Counted from the stretch's first letter, positions 1 to 8,101 are shown. The stretch: DNA of 64,000 nucleotides from Fictibacillus gelatini DSM 15865 (GCF_000430745.1 NZ_AUMP01000001.1:310001-374000), one strand, 5' to 3'. Notes: generated by a model from the sequence alone, not told the origin. Made by a program: numbers and translations.

Positions 1-383
1 TCTAGAAGGGGCATTAACTTTTTAAAATCGACATTCCGTTATTCATTTTTGTATGATCACATATACTCATTGCCGATATTTACGATCAGGAACGGAGCAA
101 ATTGGTTGATCTATGTCTATTCCACTTTATTACCGTTACCATTTATCCCTTAAAAAGGTTAAAAATATACAAAAGGATAATGACTAAAGATAAACTAAAC
201 ATTTTTGCAAATTAGTATCAGCCTCAATCGGAGTTATATTCATTTGAGTCCAAACGCTTTGGATTAGTAAGATGTTGACATCCTCGGTTAAGCTACGTTA
301 TATCCAGGCGGCTCATGACCAGGGGAAACAAGTAGAAAAAAATTGATAGTTACATCTTAATTGTTTTAGATCTTGCAAATTGA
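1..383. other. Gene-poor left edge with short open remnants
   Basis: No complete gene is supported here. Frame 1 is open from the window edge to a TAA at 151-153 (50 codons, hydrophobic and aromatic), which could be the tail of a gene lying outside the window. A second short open stretch at 272-346 (24 codons from ATG) ends in a hydrophilic tail (HDQGKQVEKN) that reads like a protein C-terminus but has no clear ribosome binding site. Either could be a decayed gene fragment; neither is recognisable. Confidence 0.3.
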
Positions 384-412
384 AATAGAGGCTATCTGAT
401 AGGCCTCTATTT
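384..412 (-). terminator. Intrinsic terminator of the deacetylase gene
   Basis: A 9-bp inverted repeat (AATAGAGGC / GCCTCTATT) is followed on both sides by A/T-rich tails. It overlaps the stop codon of the minus-strand gene ending at 407. Confidence 0.75.
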
Positions 413-1273
413 TAAATTATAATCCTCTAATTTAACAAACCGATAGCCATTTCGTTTTAATAGAGAAATTGCCTGGATCACTCCTTCAGCCGTTTCTCCT
501 ATTGGTTGATTCATGTGACAGATTACGATTGATCCTGGCTTAGCACTTAATAAGGCACTTTTGACTTGAGCTGCAGAATATGTAGCACCTGCATCCCCGA
601 GAACATTGAAGTTAACGGGCTGTTCCCCGAGATCATTTACGATTTTCACGGCAACATCATCATAATAAGCTGTGCCGGAACGAAAAAATTTTGGTTTTCG
701 GCCAGTTAGTTTTTTGATTTTCTCAGCACTTTCCAACACTTCCGAGACGACTTCATTTGCATTGGCCGTTCCTTTTATTCCCCACACTGATTTTCCGGTT
801 ACCGAAAGGGGTCTATGGAGCAGGCCATGATTTTCAATTTCAAACAACGGATTTTTTGCAAGAGACAAAAAAGTTTCCTTATTGCTATCGATCCACCTGC
901 TATTGATAAACAAAGTAGCCGACACTTTTTGTTTTTCAAGAAAATCAATCAGTTTTTTATCGTACCCGCTGCCACGTTTGCCACCGCATGCATCAAACGT
1001 AAGCGCAATCACTTTTTCTTGTGTAGCTAGTCTTGTTTTCACACCTGTTACGTTTTCGCCCCACTGTTTTGGGATTTGCTTTTGATATTTATTAATCATT
1101 TCCGCTCGAATTTGAGCCATCGTTTCATAGTGACTTTTTCTTGTTTTGTCAACGTTACGATTCGTTTGATGAGAACTGACAGATGGCTTTTTTTGATCTT
1201 TATTATCGTTATTGCATGCAGAAAGCCCCAAAAGGGAGAAAACAATAAAAATGAACATGAATTTTTTCGTCAA
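407..1273 (-). CDS. Polysaccharide deacetylase (NodB homology) lipoprotein
   Basis: This is a 288-residue predicted lipoprotein. A lysine-containing signal peptide ends in the lipobox LSAC with lipid-accepting Cys20, which would anchor it outside the membrane. A NodB/CE4-type domain covers about residues 85-288. The metal site shows TFDA at 92-95, where many family members have TFDD, and the His pair HGLLH at 149-153. The family removes N-acetyl groups from peptidoglycan or other polysaccharides; the exact substrate cannot be told. I chose the TTG start at 1271-1273 because AGAGGTG lies just upstream and the signal peptide begins there. The open frame runs 52 codons further upstream, but those codons look like an unrelated relic. 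The gene stands alone on the minus strand. Confidence 0.85.
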   Translation of the reverse strand: MTKKFMFIFIVFSLLGLSACNNDNKDQKKPSVSSHQTNRNVDKTRKSHYETMAQIRAEMINKYQKQIPKQWGENVTGVKTRLATQEKVIALTFDACGGKRGSGYDKKLIDFLEKQKVSATLFINSRWIDSNKETFLSLAKNPLFEIENHGLLHRPLSVTGKSVWGIKGTANANEVVSEVLESAEKIKKLTGRKPKFFRSGTAYYDDVAVKIVNDLGEQPVNFNVLGDAGATYSAAQVKSALLSAKPGSIVICHMNQPIGETAEGVIQAISLLKRNGYRFVKLEDYNLK

Positions 1274-1327
1274 AATGACACCTCTTATCAAATAAAATGC
1301 TGGATAAAAATTCACAGCGGCATCGAA

Positions 1328-1430
1328 AAGGATTAATTTTGGAATCGTTAATTTCTGCCCGACTCGTAAAATGCCGTCCAATAAGCGGTTTAAAGAACGG
1401 TATTGTGCATCCAATGTTGAAAGGTGCAAT
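1328..1430 (-). pseudogene. Possible LysM-domain remnant upstream of the deacetylase
   Basis: Upstream of the deacetylase start, in the same frame, the minus strand encodes YRSLNRLLDGILRVGQKLTIP, which resembles the second half of a LysM module (SL..LL..N...LRVGQ.LTIP). It has no start codon context, no full module and no downstream continuation. I read it as a decayed piece of a former cell-wall-binding gene. The match is short and could be chance. Confidence 0.35.
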
Positions 1431-1820
1431 CAAATTATATGTTTTTTCCGGCATCAAAGGCAACATTTCCTTGTTAAGATCGCTAATCATTCCATCGCAA
1501 TTGAATAGTTGTTCAACTTGTTTCGTACTAATCATACTCCCTCATTCGTTTTACAATCCATTCGCCTGTCGCAATATTTATGAAAAATGGAATAGAATAT
1601 GCAATTTTGAATATTAAACGACAAAAAATTATTTTTAAAATTTTCAAAGCAAAAGTAAATTCACTTTTATTTGCCGCAATGGCACAATTATTGCATGAAT
1701 ATTCTGCGAAATATAAACATTTAAAAAACGGAGGTGGCAAATTGTAATTTCTACCCATGCCTATTTACTTTTCAGCGTGTTTTAAAAAAGGGAACTCAAT
1801 TTTAGTAGGAGGAATGATAC
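1431..1820. other. Intergenic region upstream of the permease
   Basis: The stretch is AT-rich and has no convincing gene. It holds the divergent promoter region for the deacetylase side and the permease. A ribosome binding site TAGGAGG sits at about 1805-1811, correctly spaced for the GTG at 1821. A second AGG-rich motif near 1730 is followed by TTG-TAA and cannot serve a gene. Confidence 0.5.
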
Positions 1821-3167
1821 GTGAAAAATGGTGTACAATTAAAGCGTTCTCTGAAATTATGGCAAGTGGTCATGATGGGACTGGCCTATATGACCCCAAT
1901 GGTTGTATTTGATACATTTGGCATCGTTTCCGGCATGACTGGCGGACATGTTCCTACCGCATACTTAATCGCTTTATGCGCGATGTTATTTACAGCGGCA
2001 AGCTATGGGAAATTAGTGTAGGTCTACCCTACCGCAGGATCAGCCTATACGTATACGCAAAAAGCAATTAGCCCGCATCTAGGCTTTCTTGTCGGATGGT
2101 CATCGCTATTGGATTATCTTTTTTTGCCTATGATTAATGCTTTATTGACCAGAATTTACCTTAATGCTTTATTTCCTGAAGTTCCATCATGGATTTGGGT
2201 TGTCGTCTTTGTTGCCATTGTAACTTTTCTTAATCTAAAGAGCGTTAACATCCTGGCAAACTTCAATACTTTTTTTGTGTTGGTTCAGATCGCCATCATG
2301 ATCGTTTTTGTCGTTCTGGTTGCTAAAGGGCTTCATCATGGCGAAGGTATGGGAAAGGTATTTACGATTAAGCCATTTTTCACGGAGGAAATGCACATCT
2401 CTACATTAGTAGCCGGCGCAACCGTTTTATGCATGTCCTATTTAGGATTTGATGCGGTTACCACACTTTCCGAAGAGACAAAGAATGCGAAGAAAAACAT
2501 TCCTCGCGCCATTTTCCTTACCGCTCTCTGGGGAGGAATTATTTTCATAACCGCATCATTCTTTATCCAATTGTATTTTCCTGATATTTCGAGATTTAAA
2601 AACCCGGATGCCGCCTCGCCAGAAATTGCGCTTTATGTAGGTGGAAAATTATTTCAATCGATCTTTTTAGGAATTACATTTATTAATACGCTCGCGTCAG
2701 GCCTTGCGTCACATGCAAGCGTTTCCCGCCTGTTGTATGTCATGGGACGTGATAATGTATTCCCGAAAAAGTGGTTTGGGTATGTCCACCCGCGTTGGCA
2801 TACTCCTGCATTTAACGTTCTTTTAGTCGGATTAATTTCACTAACGGCGATTTTCTTCGACCTTGTAACAGCAACAGCCATTATTAACTTTGGTGCCTTA
2901 ATTGCCTTTACATTTGTAAACTTATCGGTGATTAATCATTTTGCTGTTCGTGAGAAAAAACATAAAACGGTTAAAGGCTTCTTTAGCTATATCATCATGC
3001 CGCTCATTGGAGCAGCAGCCATTGTCATGTTATGGGTTAACCTTGAGAAGAGTTCCATGATTATGGGGCTCGTCTGGGCAGCTGCAGGTTTTGTCTATTT
3101 GTTATACCTTACAAAAGCATTCCGTTCAGCTCCACCACAATATGCGGCTGAAGAAATGCACATGTAA
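1821..3167 (+). pseudogene. APC-family amino acid/polyamine permease interrupted by an in-frame TAG
   Basis: The reading frame starts at GTG 1821 behind TAGGAGG and would encode about 448 residues. It is cut by a single TAG at 2019-2021 (codon 67). The same frame then continues without a shift: the codons after the stop read [15 protein letters not shown], a typical APC signature, and hydrophobic helices follow to the TAA at 3167. The N-terminus ([16 protein letters not shown]...FDTFG) and the overall pattern resemble putrescine-importer-like APC transporters. One base change from a sense codon such as AAG or CAG explains the stop. The remaining frame shows no other damage, so the mutation is recent, a sequencing error, or tolerated by readthrough. 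A product beginning at ATG 2109 would lack the first helices. Confidence 0.8.
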
Positions 3168-3182
3168 AAAAGTCAACTATAG

Positions 3183-3217
3183 AATAACCGAAGCGGAATG
3201 CTCCACTTCGGTTATTT
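3183..3217. terminator. Bidirectional terminator
   Basis: The stem AATAACCGAAG / CTTCGGTTATT encloses a short loop and has T-rich flanks on both sides. It lies 16 bp after the permease stop and directly against the stop codon of the minus-strand repeat gene at 3219, so it probably serves both. Confidence 0.75.
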
Positions 3218-3218
3218 C

Positions 3219-3527
3219 TTAATCCCAGAACCTTCTATGACTACTTCTTACGCGTTTGCATCTGCAAATAATCGAGGAAGTTGTTCTTCTTCTCCTGGCT
3301 ACTCGAACAATGGCCGAAAGCCGGTTTCTTCCAGTCGTCCGCTTTTTGCATTTACTTGTAACTCTTTCAAATCCAGAAGTCCGCTTTTTACATTTACTTG
3401 TAACTTTTTTAAATCCGGAAGTCCTTTTTTTGCATTTACTTGTGACCCTTTCAAGTCCGGAAGTCCGCTTTCTGCATCCACTTGTAACCCGGCGGCGATG
3501 TTGATGACAACGGTTGCATCCACACAT
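3219..3527 (-). CDS. Cys/Lys/Arg-rich tandem-repeat protein, possibly a spore coat protein
   Basis: The predicted product has 102 residues and no acidic domain. It begins MCGCNRCHQHRRR and then carries about four copies of a 15-residue unit of the form RVTSKCKKRTSGFE, followed by an Arg-rich tail with another CRCK motif. The DNA repeat unit is 45 bp (about 3310-3490), so copy number can change without breaking the frame. Other frames across the repeats are also open, so the coding strand is not certain. I prefer this one because of a GGGGGG ribosome binding site upstream of ATG 3527, a stop placed exactly at a shared terminator, and the amino acid bias of coat proteins. The neighbouring gene at 5164 is similarly Cys/Lys-rich. 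Confidence 0.45.
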   Translation of the reverse strand: MCGCNRCHQHRRRVTSGCRKRTSGLERVTSKCKKRTSGFKKVTSKCKKRTSGFERVTSKCKKRTTGRNRLSAIVRVARRRRTTSSIICRCKRVRSSHRRFWD

Positions 3528-3658
3528 AAATAATCCCCCCATTTGTAGATTTGAGAAAGAGTTTTCTTTCTCAATCTATCATACGCGAGGGGTGGAAATC
3601 GTGCTTAGACAAGTATAGTAGTTTAAAAAAAATAGACTTTCAAGCTTAATAGAATTGC

Positions 3659-4909
3659 TTATGCTTTCGGGAAAGTTAACTTAAAAGTCGTTCCTTTATC
3701 CGGTTCGCTTTCAACGTTGATTTTGCCGTTCATTTCCTCTACAATTCGATAACTTGCTGTAAGGCCAAGCCCGGTGCCCGAAGGCTTTGTTGAAAAATAA
3801 GGATCGCCTAATTTTTTTAATTGCTCTTTCGTCATGCCAATTCCGGTATCTTTTATATGTATGCTTACTTCGTTTTTATATTCAATTGTCGATAATGTGA
3901 CCTGCCCTCCCTGTGGAGTTGCCTCGATCGCATTTTTAATGATGTTCATTAAAACTTGCTTCAATTTCCCCTGGTCGCCGATAATGTATAAGTCTTGATC
4001 CGTATTGTAATGGAGTTCAACCCCTTTGAGAAGCGCAAACGGGTTCATTACACTCCCCAGACTATCGATTAATTCTTTTATATTGAGCTGTTCAATTTTC
4101 AGCCCGTCTTGTTTTACAATCGACAAATAATCGGTAATGATCGCCTGGGCACGATCAATCTCTTGAATCATCATGTTTAAGAAAATTTTTTTATCATCCG
4201 GTATGTATTCCTCCGATTGAAAAATTTGCATAAATCCGCGCGCCACTGTCATCGGATTTCTTACTTCATGAGTAATGGAAGCGGCAAGCTGTCCAACGGA
4301 ATTAATCTTATCCGCTTGTTCCATTTGCTTATTTTGTTGATTTCGGTAATTTTCGACTAAGATAATAATGAGTGCAAAAGCGGCAATCATCACAGCGAGA
4401 TAAAGAACCATCAACGATAAGTCATGTGCGTTCATTTGCCAATTATGCCAATTGAATGCACAACGAGCTAATTTTAATAAAAAAATGATTAAAGACATTT
4501 TAATCACAAGAAATATCTTTTTTCGCAATTTCCCATGATGAAAGGCTTTATATGTAAGTAAGCAGAATAAGATAATGGCCAGGCTCACAACAATTCCGAA
4601 GAAAATACCGGTAGTGCCGATAATGAAGATCCGGTAGATAAAATATAAGCCAAATGTCGTAAACCCAACCAGATAACTGCCATACAAAAAACTCATCGCA
4701 AGCGGAATGGCCCGAAAATCAAAAAAGTACCCTTCTTTCATCTCGACCGGAAATGTGATGCATAAAAAAAGAGAAAAACCATTTATAATTGCAAATAAAA
4801 CGGTTGGATTAAACCACTTCTTCTCATTATACGTATGCGGGACGGCCAGTTGAAACGAAACAAGCGGAATGAGAATGATCAATACATTGAGTAAAACGTC
4901 TTTAATCAT
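3659..4909 (-). CDS. Sporulation-type sensor histidine kinase, KinB-like
   Basis: This 416-residue membrane kinase has five to six predicted transmembrane segments in residues 1-190, resembling the 5TMR-LYT sensor region of KinB. The kinase core follows: phosphoacceptor His214 in the H-box ITHEVRNPM, N-box KQVLMNIIKNAIEA (Asn326), G1 box DTGIG (354-358) and G2 box GTGLGL (378-383). The family autophosphorylates and, for KinB-type enzymes, feeds the Spo0F-Spo0A phosphorelay. No response regulator is adjacent, which fits an orphan phosphorelay kinase. ATG 4909 is preferred over GTG 4921 because the GGGGGTGA ribosome binding site is properly spaced only for the former. The KinB assignment rests on architecture, not on detailed alignment. 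Confidence 0.85.
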   Translation of the reverse strand: MIKDVLLNVLIILIPLVSFQLAVPHTYNEKKWFNPTVLFAIINGFSLFLCITFPVEMKEGYFFDFRAIPLAMSFLYGSYLVGFTTFGLYFIYRIFIIGTTGIFFGIVVSLAIILFCLLTYKAFHHGKLRKKIFLVIKMSLIIFLLKLARCAFNWHNWQMNAHDLSLMVLYLAVMIAAFALIIILVENYRNQQNKQMEQADKINSVGQLAASITHEVRNPMTVARGFMQIFQSEEYIPDDKKIFLNMMIQEIDRAQAIITDYLSIVKQDGLKIEQLNIKELIDSLGSVMNPFALLKGVELHYNTDQDLYIIGDQGKLKQVLMNIIKNAIEATPQGGQVTLSTIEYKNEVSIHIKDTGIGMTKEQLKKLGDPYFSTKPSGTGLGLTASYRIVEEMNGKINVESEPDKGTTFKLTFPKA

Positions 4910-5163
4910 TAGCCTACTCACCCCCTTTTTTCACTTTTTTTAATTGATTCTCCATAATCTTCATTATCCCTTTATTTAAATAGTAAAAAAACGAGTCCAA
5001 AAGTCCTATTTGTCGACATTGTTCGAAAAAAATTCTTTTTTTGCTCCAAATGATTGACAGGTTTTTCAGGAAATTTTTTGTGGCCTGGCTATCTCATTTA
5101 CCCAATCAATCCTTTAAGCCTCTTAATAAAATATAGTATTCCGAAGGCAAAAGAGGTGATAGA

Positions 5164-5514
5164 ATGTCTAAATGCAAAAAATGTTGCAAAAAGAAAAAAG
5201 TGCACGTCAGTTACTCATTAAGTTTTAAAAAGAACGTGCACGAACATCAGACTTGCGGCTGTTCTAAAAAAACTTCCGGCCATAGCTGTGGGAAAAAACA
5301 TGGCGGCCATGTCTCTAAGCAAAGCGGGCACACGGTAAAAAAATCGTGCGTTTACAGCCCTTATCACAAAAAAAGTGATGGCCATGCTCATCAACACGAG
5401 TCGTCAACTATGCATCAACATAAGGACGAATCCAGCTCAAGCTCAAGCTGCCACTGCCACAAAAAGAAAAAGCATTGCCGCTGCGGTTGCAAACGCCGTC
5501 GTTTCTGCTGCTAA
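5164..5514 (+). CDS. Cys/His/Lys/Ser-rich small protein, probable spore coat or metal-binding protein
   Basis: The product is 116 residues of strongly biased composition. It opens with MSKCKKCCKKKK, has a His/Gly/Lys middle (SCGKKHGGH, HAHQHE) and ends in a run of Ser followed by Cys-His-Cys-Lys clusters (SCHCHKKKKHCRCGCKRRRFCC). There is no membrane segment or known domain. An AGAGGTGATAGA ribosome binding site precedes the ATG. It is convergent with fabI and shares its terminator. In B. subtilis the gene next to fabI is the coat gene cotO, followed by cotZYXWV, so a coat role is plausible from position and composition. Metal binding by the Cys/His clusters is an inference. Confidence 0.65.
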   Translation: MSKCKKCCKKKKVHVSYSLSFKKNVHEHQTCGCSKKTSGHSCGKKHGGHVSKQSGHTVKKSCVYSPYHKKSDGHAHQHESSTMHQHKDESSSSSSCHCHKKKKHCRCGCKRRRFCC

Positions 5515-5526
5515 TTAAACGTAAAC

Positions 5527-5570
5527 GAAAAAGCCTTCCTGTCCTATTTCTGGACAAGAAGGCTTTTTCC
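5527..5570. terminator. Bidirectional terminator between the coat-like gene and fabI
   Basis: The long stem AAAAAGCCTTC(CT)GTCC / GGAC(A)AGAAGGCTTTTT has A and T tails on its two sides. It lies between two convergent genes. Confidence 0.85.
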
Positions 5571-5579
5571 CCTTCATTA

Positions 5580-6359
5580 TTAATTTCCTAAAATGTTATA
5601 ACCGCTGTCAACGTGGATAATTTCGCCAGTAATGCCACGGGAAAGGTCGCTCATTAAGAACAATGCCGTATCTCCCACTTCTTCCGGAGTTGTTGTGCGT
5701 CGAAGCGGCGATTTTTCTTCGATTTCTTTTAAAATGCTATTGAAATCGCCAATTCCTTTCGCAGCCAGCGTGCGGATCGGGCCTGCTGAAATCGCATTGA
5801 CGCGAATGCCGTCTTTGCCAACATCGTTCGCTAAATATTTGACACTGGCGTCAAGCGCTGCTTTCGCTACACCCATGACGTTGTAATTTTGTACGACGCG
5901 CTCTCCCCCGAGATACGTCATTGTCACAATGCTTCCGCCTTCTGTCATATATTGACGTGCTTCTTTTACGACAGCCGTAAGCGAGTAGGATGAAATGTTA
6001 TGGGCAAGCAGGAATCCATCACGCGTTGTATTTAAATATTCCCCTTTTAGCTCATCCGTATTAGCAAAGGCGATACAATGCGCAATGCCGTGGATCGGGC
6101 CGACTTCTGCATGGATTTTTTCAAATGCTGTTTTAATTTCTTCATCATTTGTAATGTCACATGGCAACACGAGATGGTCTTTACGTTCAAGTGTTTCTGC
6201 GAGGTCTTTCACGTTTTTCTCAAGACGTTCTCCCGCATAAGTAAATACAAGCCGTGCACCCGCGCTTGCAAGCGATCGGGCGATTCCCCAGGCAATGCTG
6301 CGCTTATTCGCAACACCCATGACTACATATGTACGATCTTCTAAAGATAGATTTAACAT
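5580..6359 (-). CDS. fabI: Enoyl-[acyl-carrier-protein] reductase (NADH)
   Basis: FabI catalyses the last reduction of each fatty acid elongation cycle, converting trans-2-enoyl-ACP to acyl-ACP in the cytoplasm. The 259-residue length is standard. The N-terminal nucleotide-binding signature GVANKRSIAWGIA (15-27) is typical of FabI rather than of general SDRs, and the catalytic Tyr159-x6-Lys166 motif is present (YNVMGVAK). The ATG at 6359 has a GGGAGGAAAATCG ribosome binding site. A FapR-like operator lies upstream at 6643-6659, separated from the gene by a 221-bp structured element, so the mRNA leader should be unusually long. Gene identity is secure. Confidence 0.97.
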   Translation of the reverse strand: MLNLSLEDRTYVVMGVANKRSIAWGIARSLASAGARLVFTYAGERLEKNVKDLAETLERKDHLVLPCDITNDEEIKTAFEKIHAEVGPIHGIAHCIAFANTDELKGEYLNTTRDGFLLAHNISSYSLTAVVKEARQYMTEGGSIVTMTYLGGERVVQNYNVMGVAKAALDASVKYLANDVGKDGIRVNAISAGPIRTLAAKGIGDFNSILKEIEEKSPLRRTTTPEEVGDTALFLMSDLSRGITGEIIHVDSGYNILGN

Positions 6360-6403
6360 CGATTTTCCTCCCTACTGGTAGGTTTAGATTTTTTCTAGTG
6401 AAT

Positions 6404-6624
6404 GTTCAAAAAGGAGGACAAATAGAGCCGAGAAGATCAAGACGGCGTAGCTTTGAACAAGGCTACCTCACGACTTACCTTCGATGTTGCCTTGCACCGA
6501 GGAAGCCTCCTACAAAGCTTAGCTTGTAGACGCAGGTGCAACATCGTATGAAACTAATACGTGAGTAGCGCAAAAGCAAGCCAACGAAGAGATTCGACTG
6601 CTATTTTTCCCGGACTTTTTGAAC
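6404..6624. repeat. 221-bp MITE-like element with terminal inverted repeats and nested stems
   Basis: The ends are a perfect 10-bp inverted repeat, GTTCAAAAAG at 6404-6413 and CTTTTTGAAC at 6615-6624, extended inward by AATAG (6421-6425) with CTATT (6601-6605). Inside are nested pairings: GCTACCTCACG (6462-6472) with CGTGAGTAGC (6560-6569); CGATGTTG...CACC (6482-6498) with GGTGCAACATCG (6535-6546); and an inner hairpin CTACAAAGC/GCTTGTAG (6510-6529). No significant ORF is present and base composition is more balanced than the flanks. It sits between the predicted fabI promoter and the fabI start, so it would be transcribed in the fabI leader. It may be a non-autonomous mobile repeat or a structured RNA. 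Confidence 0.7.
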
Positions 6625-6642
6625 TTCGTCTATTATGTGTTA

Positions 6643-6659
6643 TTAGTACCTAGTCCCAA
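6643..6659 (-). promoter_or_regulatory. FapR operator of fabI
   Basis: TTAGTACCTAGTCCCAA closely resembles the 17-bp operator of FapR, the malonyl-CoA-responsive repressor of lipid synthesis genes in Bacillus. It lies immediately downstream of a minus-strand -10 candidate TATACT (6664-6669), so bound repressor would block initiation. The -35 element is weak. Confidence 0.75.
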
Positions 6660-6715
6660 TCCTAGTATAACAGATTTCATAGGAAAGAAAATACCTTTCC
6701 TGCCGCGATGTTACA

Positions 6716-6862
6716 TTATCCTTTGCTCGTTTCAATATTTCTTACTTCATATCCGCATTTTGGACAGGTGAAGATTACGTTCTGGTTGGACTGTGCCGTT
6801 AATACATGGTGGTCCAATTCCGTTTCATAATGGCATTTTGGGCAGATTACTGTTGGCAACAT
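6716..6862 (-). CDS. Small zinc-ribbon protein
   Basis: This is a 48-residue peptide with two CPKC knuckles (CPKCHYE near residue 8 and CPKCGYEV near residue 35), the pattern of a minimal zinc ribbon. An AAGGGG ribosome binding site precedes the ATG at 6862 with good spacing. It is too short for confident family assignment; such peptides often bind nucleic acid or act as rubredoxin-like folds. It runs in the same direction as fabI, upstream of the FapR site, and is divergent from the germination-like permease. It ends before the fabI promoter and no strong terminator was seen. Confidence 0.7.
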   Translation of the reverse strand: MLPTVICPKCHYETELDHHVLTAQSNQNVIFTCPKCGYEVRNIETSKG

Positions 6863-6991
6863 GCTTTTTGTCCCCTTCCTGAAAAATGTACATTCTTTAG
6901 TATGGGCAAAACAGCCCGTCTATAAAAACTAGCTTCAGGCAATACTGTTTTCAAAATCAAATTTTGTATGTTTTGCAAAAGAGGATCATTC

Positions 6992-8101
6992 ATGTTAAAA
7001 GATGAAAAACTATCTGTCCGGCAATTTCGTTTACTCGTTATTTTATTTTCAATCGGCTCTTCCATATTAATTCTTCCTTCTGGTATGGCAGCAGGAGCCA
7101 AACAAGATGCATGGATTGCCCAGCTTCTCGTCATCGCTATCAGTTTACTTTTTATCTGGCTTTATAATGTAATCCATAAATGGTTTCCAAAAATGACGCT
7201 TGTCGAAATCTGTCACGCATTGTTTGGCAAATGGATCGGGACGTTGCTTTCGCTCTTCTTTCTGTCGTTGCCATTTCTTTATGCAACGATTTTAATGCTT
7301 TACTCAGGGGCATTTCTGACAGCGCAAATTTTTTCGAACACCCCGATGGTTGCTATAAATGTTCTCATGTTATTGATTTTAGTCATGGGCACTCGTCTTG
7401 GAATTGAAACACTTGCTCGTTCTGCCGAAATTTTAATTATATTTTTTGTCTTCCTGTTAATTATTTTAATCGTTTTTACACTGCCCGAAATAAAGTTAGA
7501 AAATATCCAGCCTGTTTTTGAAGCGAAACCGAAAACGCTCCTTCGTACCGCCGTCTTTCCGGTCATTACTGCGGCTATTAATTCGGTTGTCTTTTTAATG
7601 ATCCTTCCTCATGTGAACGATAGTAAAAAAGCCCGTCATTCATTTTTGATCGGGCATGTCATCGGAGGAGTTATTTTATTCATTATTACTGCTTTGTGCA
7701 TTCTTGTCCTGGGGGCAGACCAAACGGCTCGAAAGATGTATCCGCCCTATACGTTAGCAAAACAAATCAATGTCGGGCAGGTAATTACACGAATTGAAGT
7801 GATCATCGCTGTTCTCTGGACGATTTCCATCTATTTTAAAATGGCAATTTATTTCTATGCCGCGCTTGTCGGGCTTGCCCAACTGCTTAATTTGCAAGAT
7901 TACCGCCCACTCGTTTTGCCGTCTGGATTGATCGGTATCGTACTCGCACCCATCATTTTTACAAACATCGTTTGGCAAAATACGTGGGATACATCCAGTT
8001 CGATTGGCTATTCCATTGCGGTTGGCGTATTCTTGCCAATTCTTGTCCTGTTGGCCGGAGCCATAAAAAAATGGAAACAAAAAAACCGTAAGCCGGGATA
8101 G
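6992..8101 (+). CDS. Spore germination protein, GerAB/GerKB family (orphan)
   Basis: This 369-residue membrane protein has about ten hydrophobic segments, as in GerAB-type subunits (APC superfamily) of spore germinant receptors, which sit in the inner spore membrane. The N-terminus (KLSVRQFRLLVILFSIGSSIL) is typical of the family. I chose ATG 6992 because AAGAGG lies 9 bp upstream; an earlier ATG at 6968 has no such site. Receptors normally need A, B and C subunits from one operon, but no GerA or GerC gene is adjacent. It is therefore an orphan B subunit or a related transporter of the YndE type. Confidence 0.8.
   Translation: MLKDEKLSVRQFRLLVILFSIGSSILILPSGMAAGAKQDAWIAQLLVIAISLLFIWLYNVIHKWFPKMTLVEICHALFGKWIGTLLSLFFLSLPFLYATILMLYSGAFLTAQIFSNTPMVAINVLMLLILVMGTRLGIETLARSAEILIIFFVFLLIILIVFTLPEIKLENIQPVFEAKPKTLLRTAVFPVITAAINSVVFLMILPHVNDSKKARHSFLIGHVIGGVILFIITALCILVLGADQTARKMYPPYTLAKQINVGQVITRIEVIIAVLWTISIYFKMAIYFYAALVGLAQLLNLQDYRPLVLPSGLIGIVLAPIIFTNIVWQNTWDTSSSIGYSIAVGVFLPILVLLAGAIKKWKQKNRKPG

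Noticed and set aside
3198-3574. Alternative coding frames across the 45-bp repeats on both strands
   Set aside because: The repeats keep several frames open. The frame reported has the best start signal, stop position and composition; the others lack a binding site or end inside the terminator region.
6329-6529. 66-codon plus-strand open frame running into the inverted-repeat element
   Set aside because: It crosses the fabI start and the element border and has no ribosome binding site.
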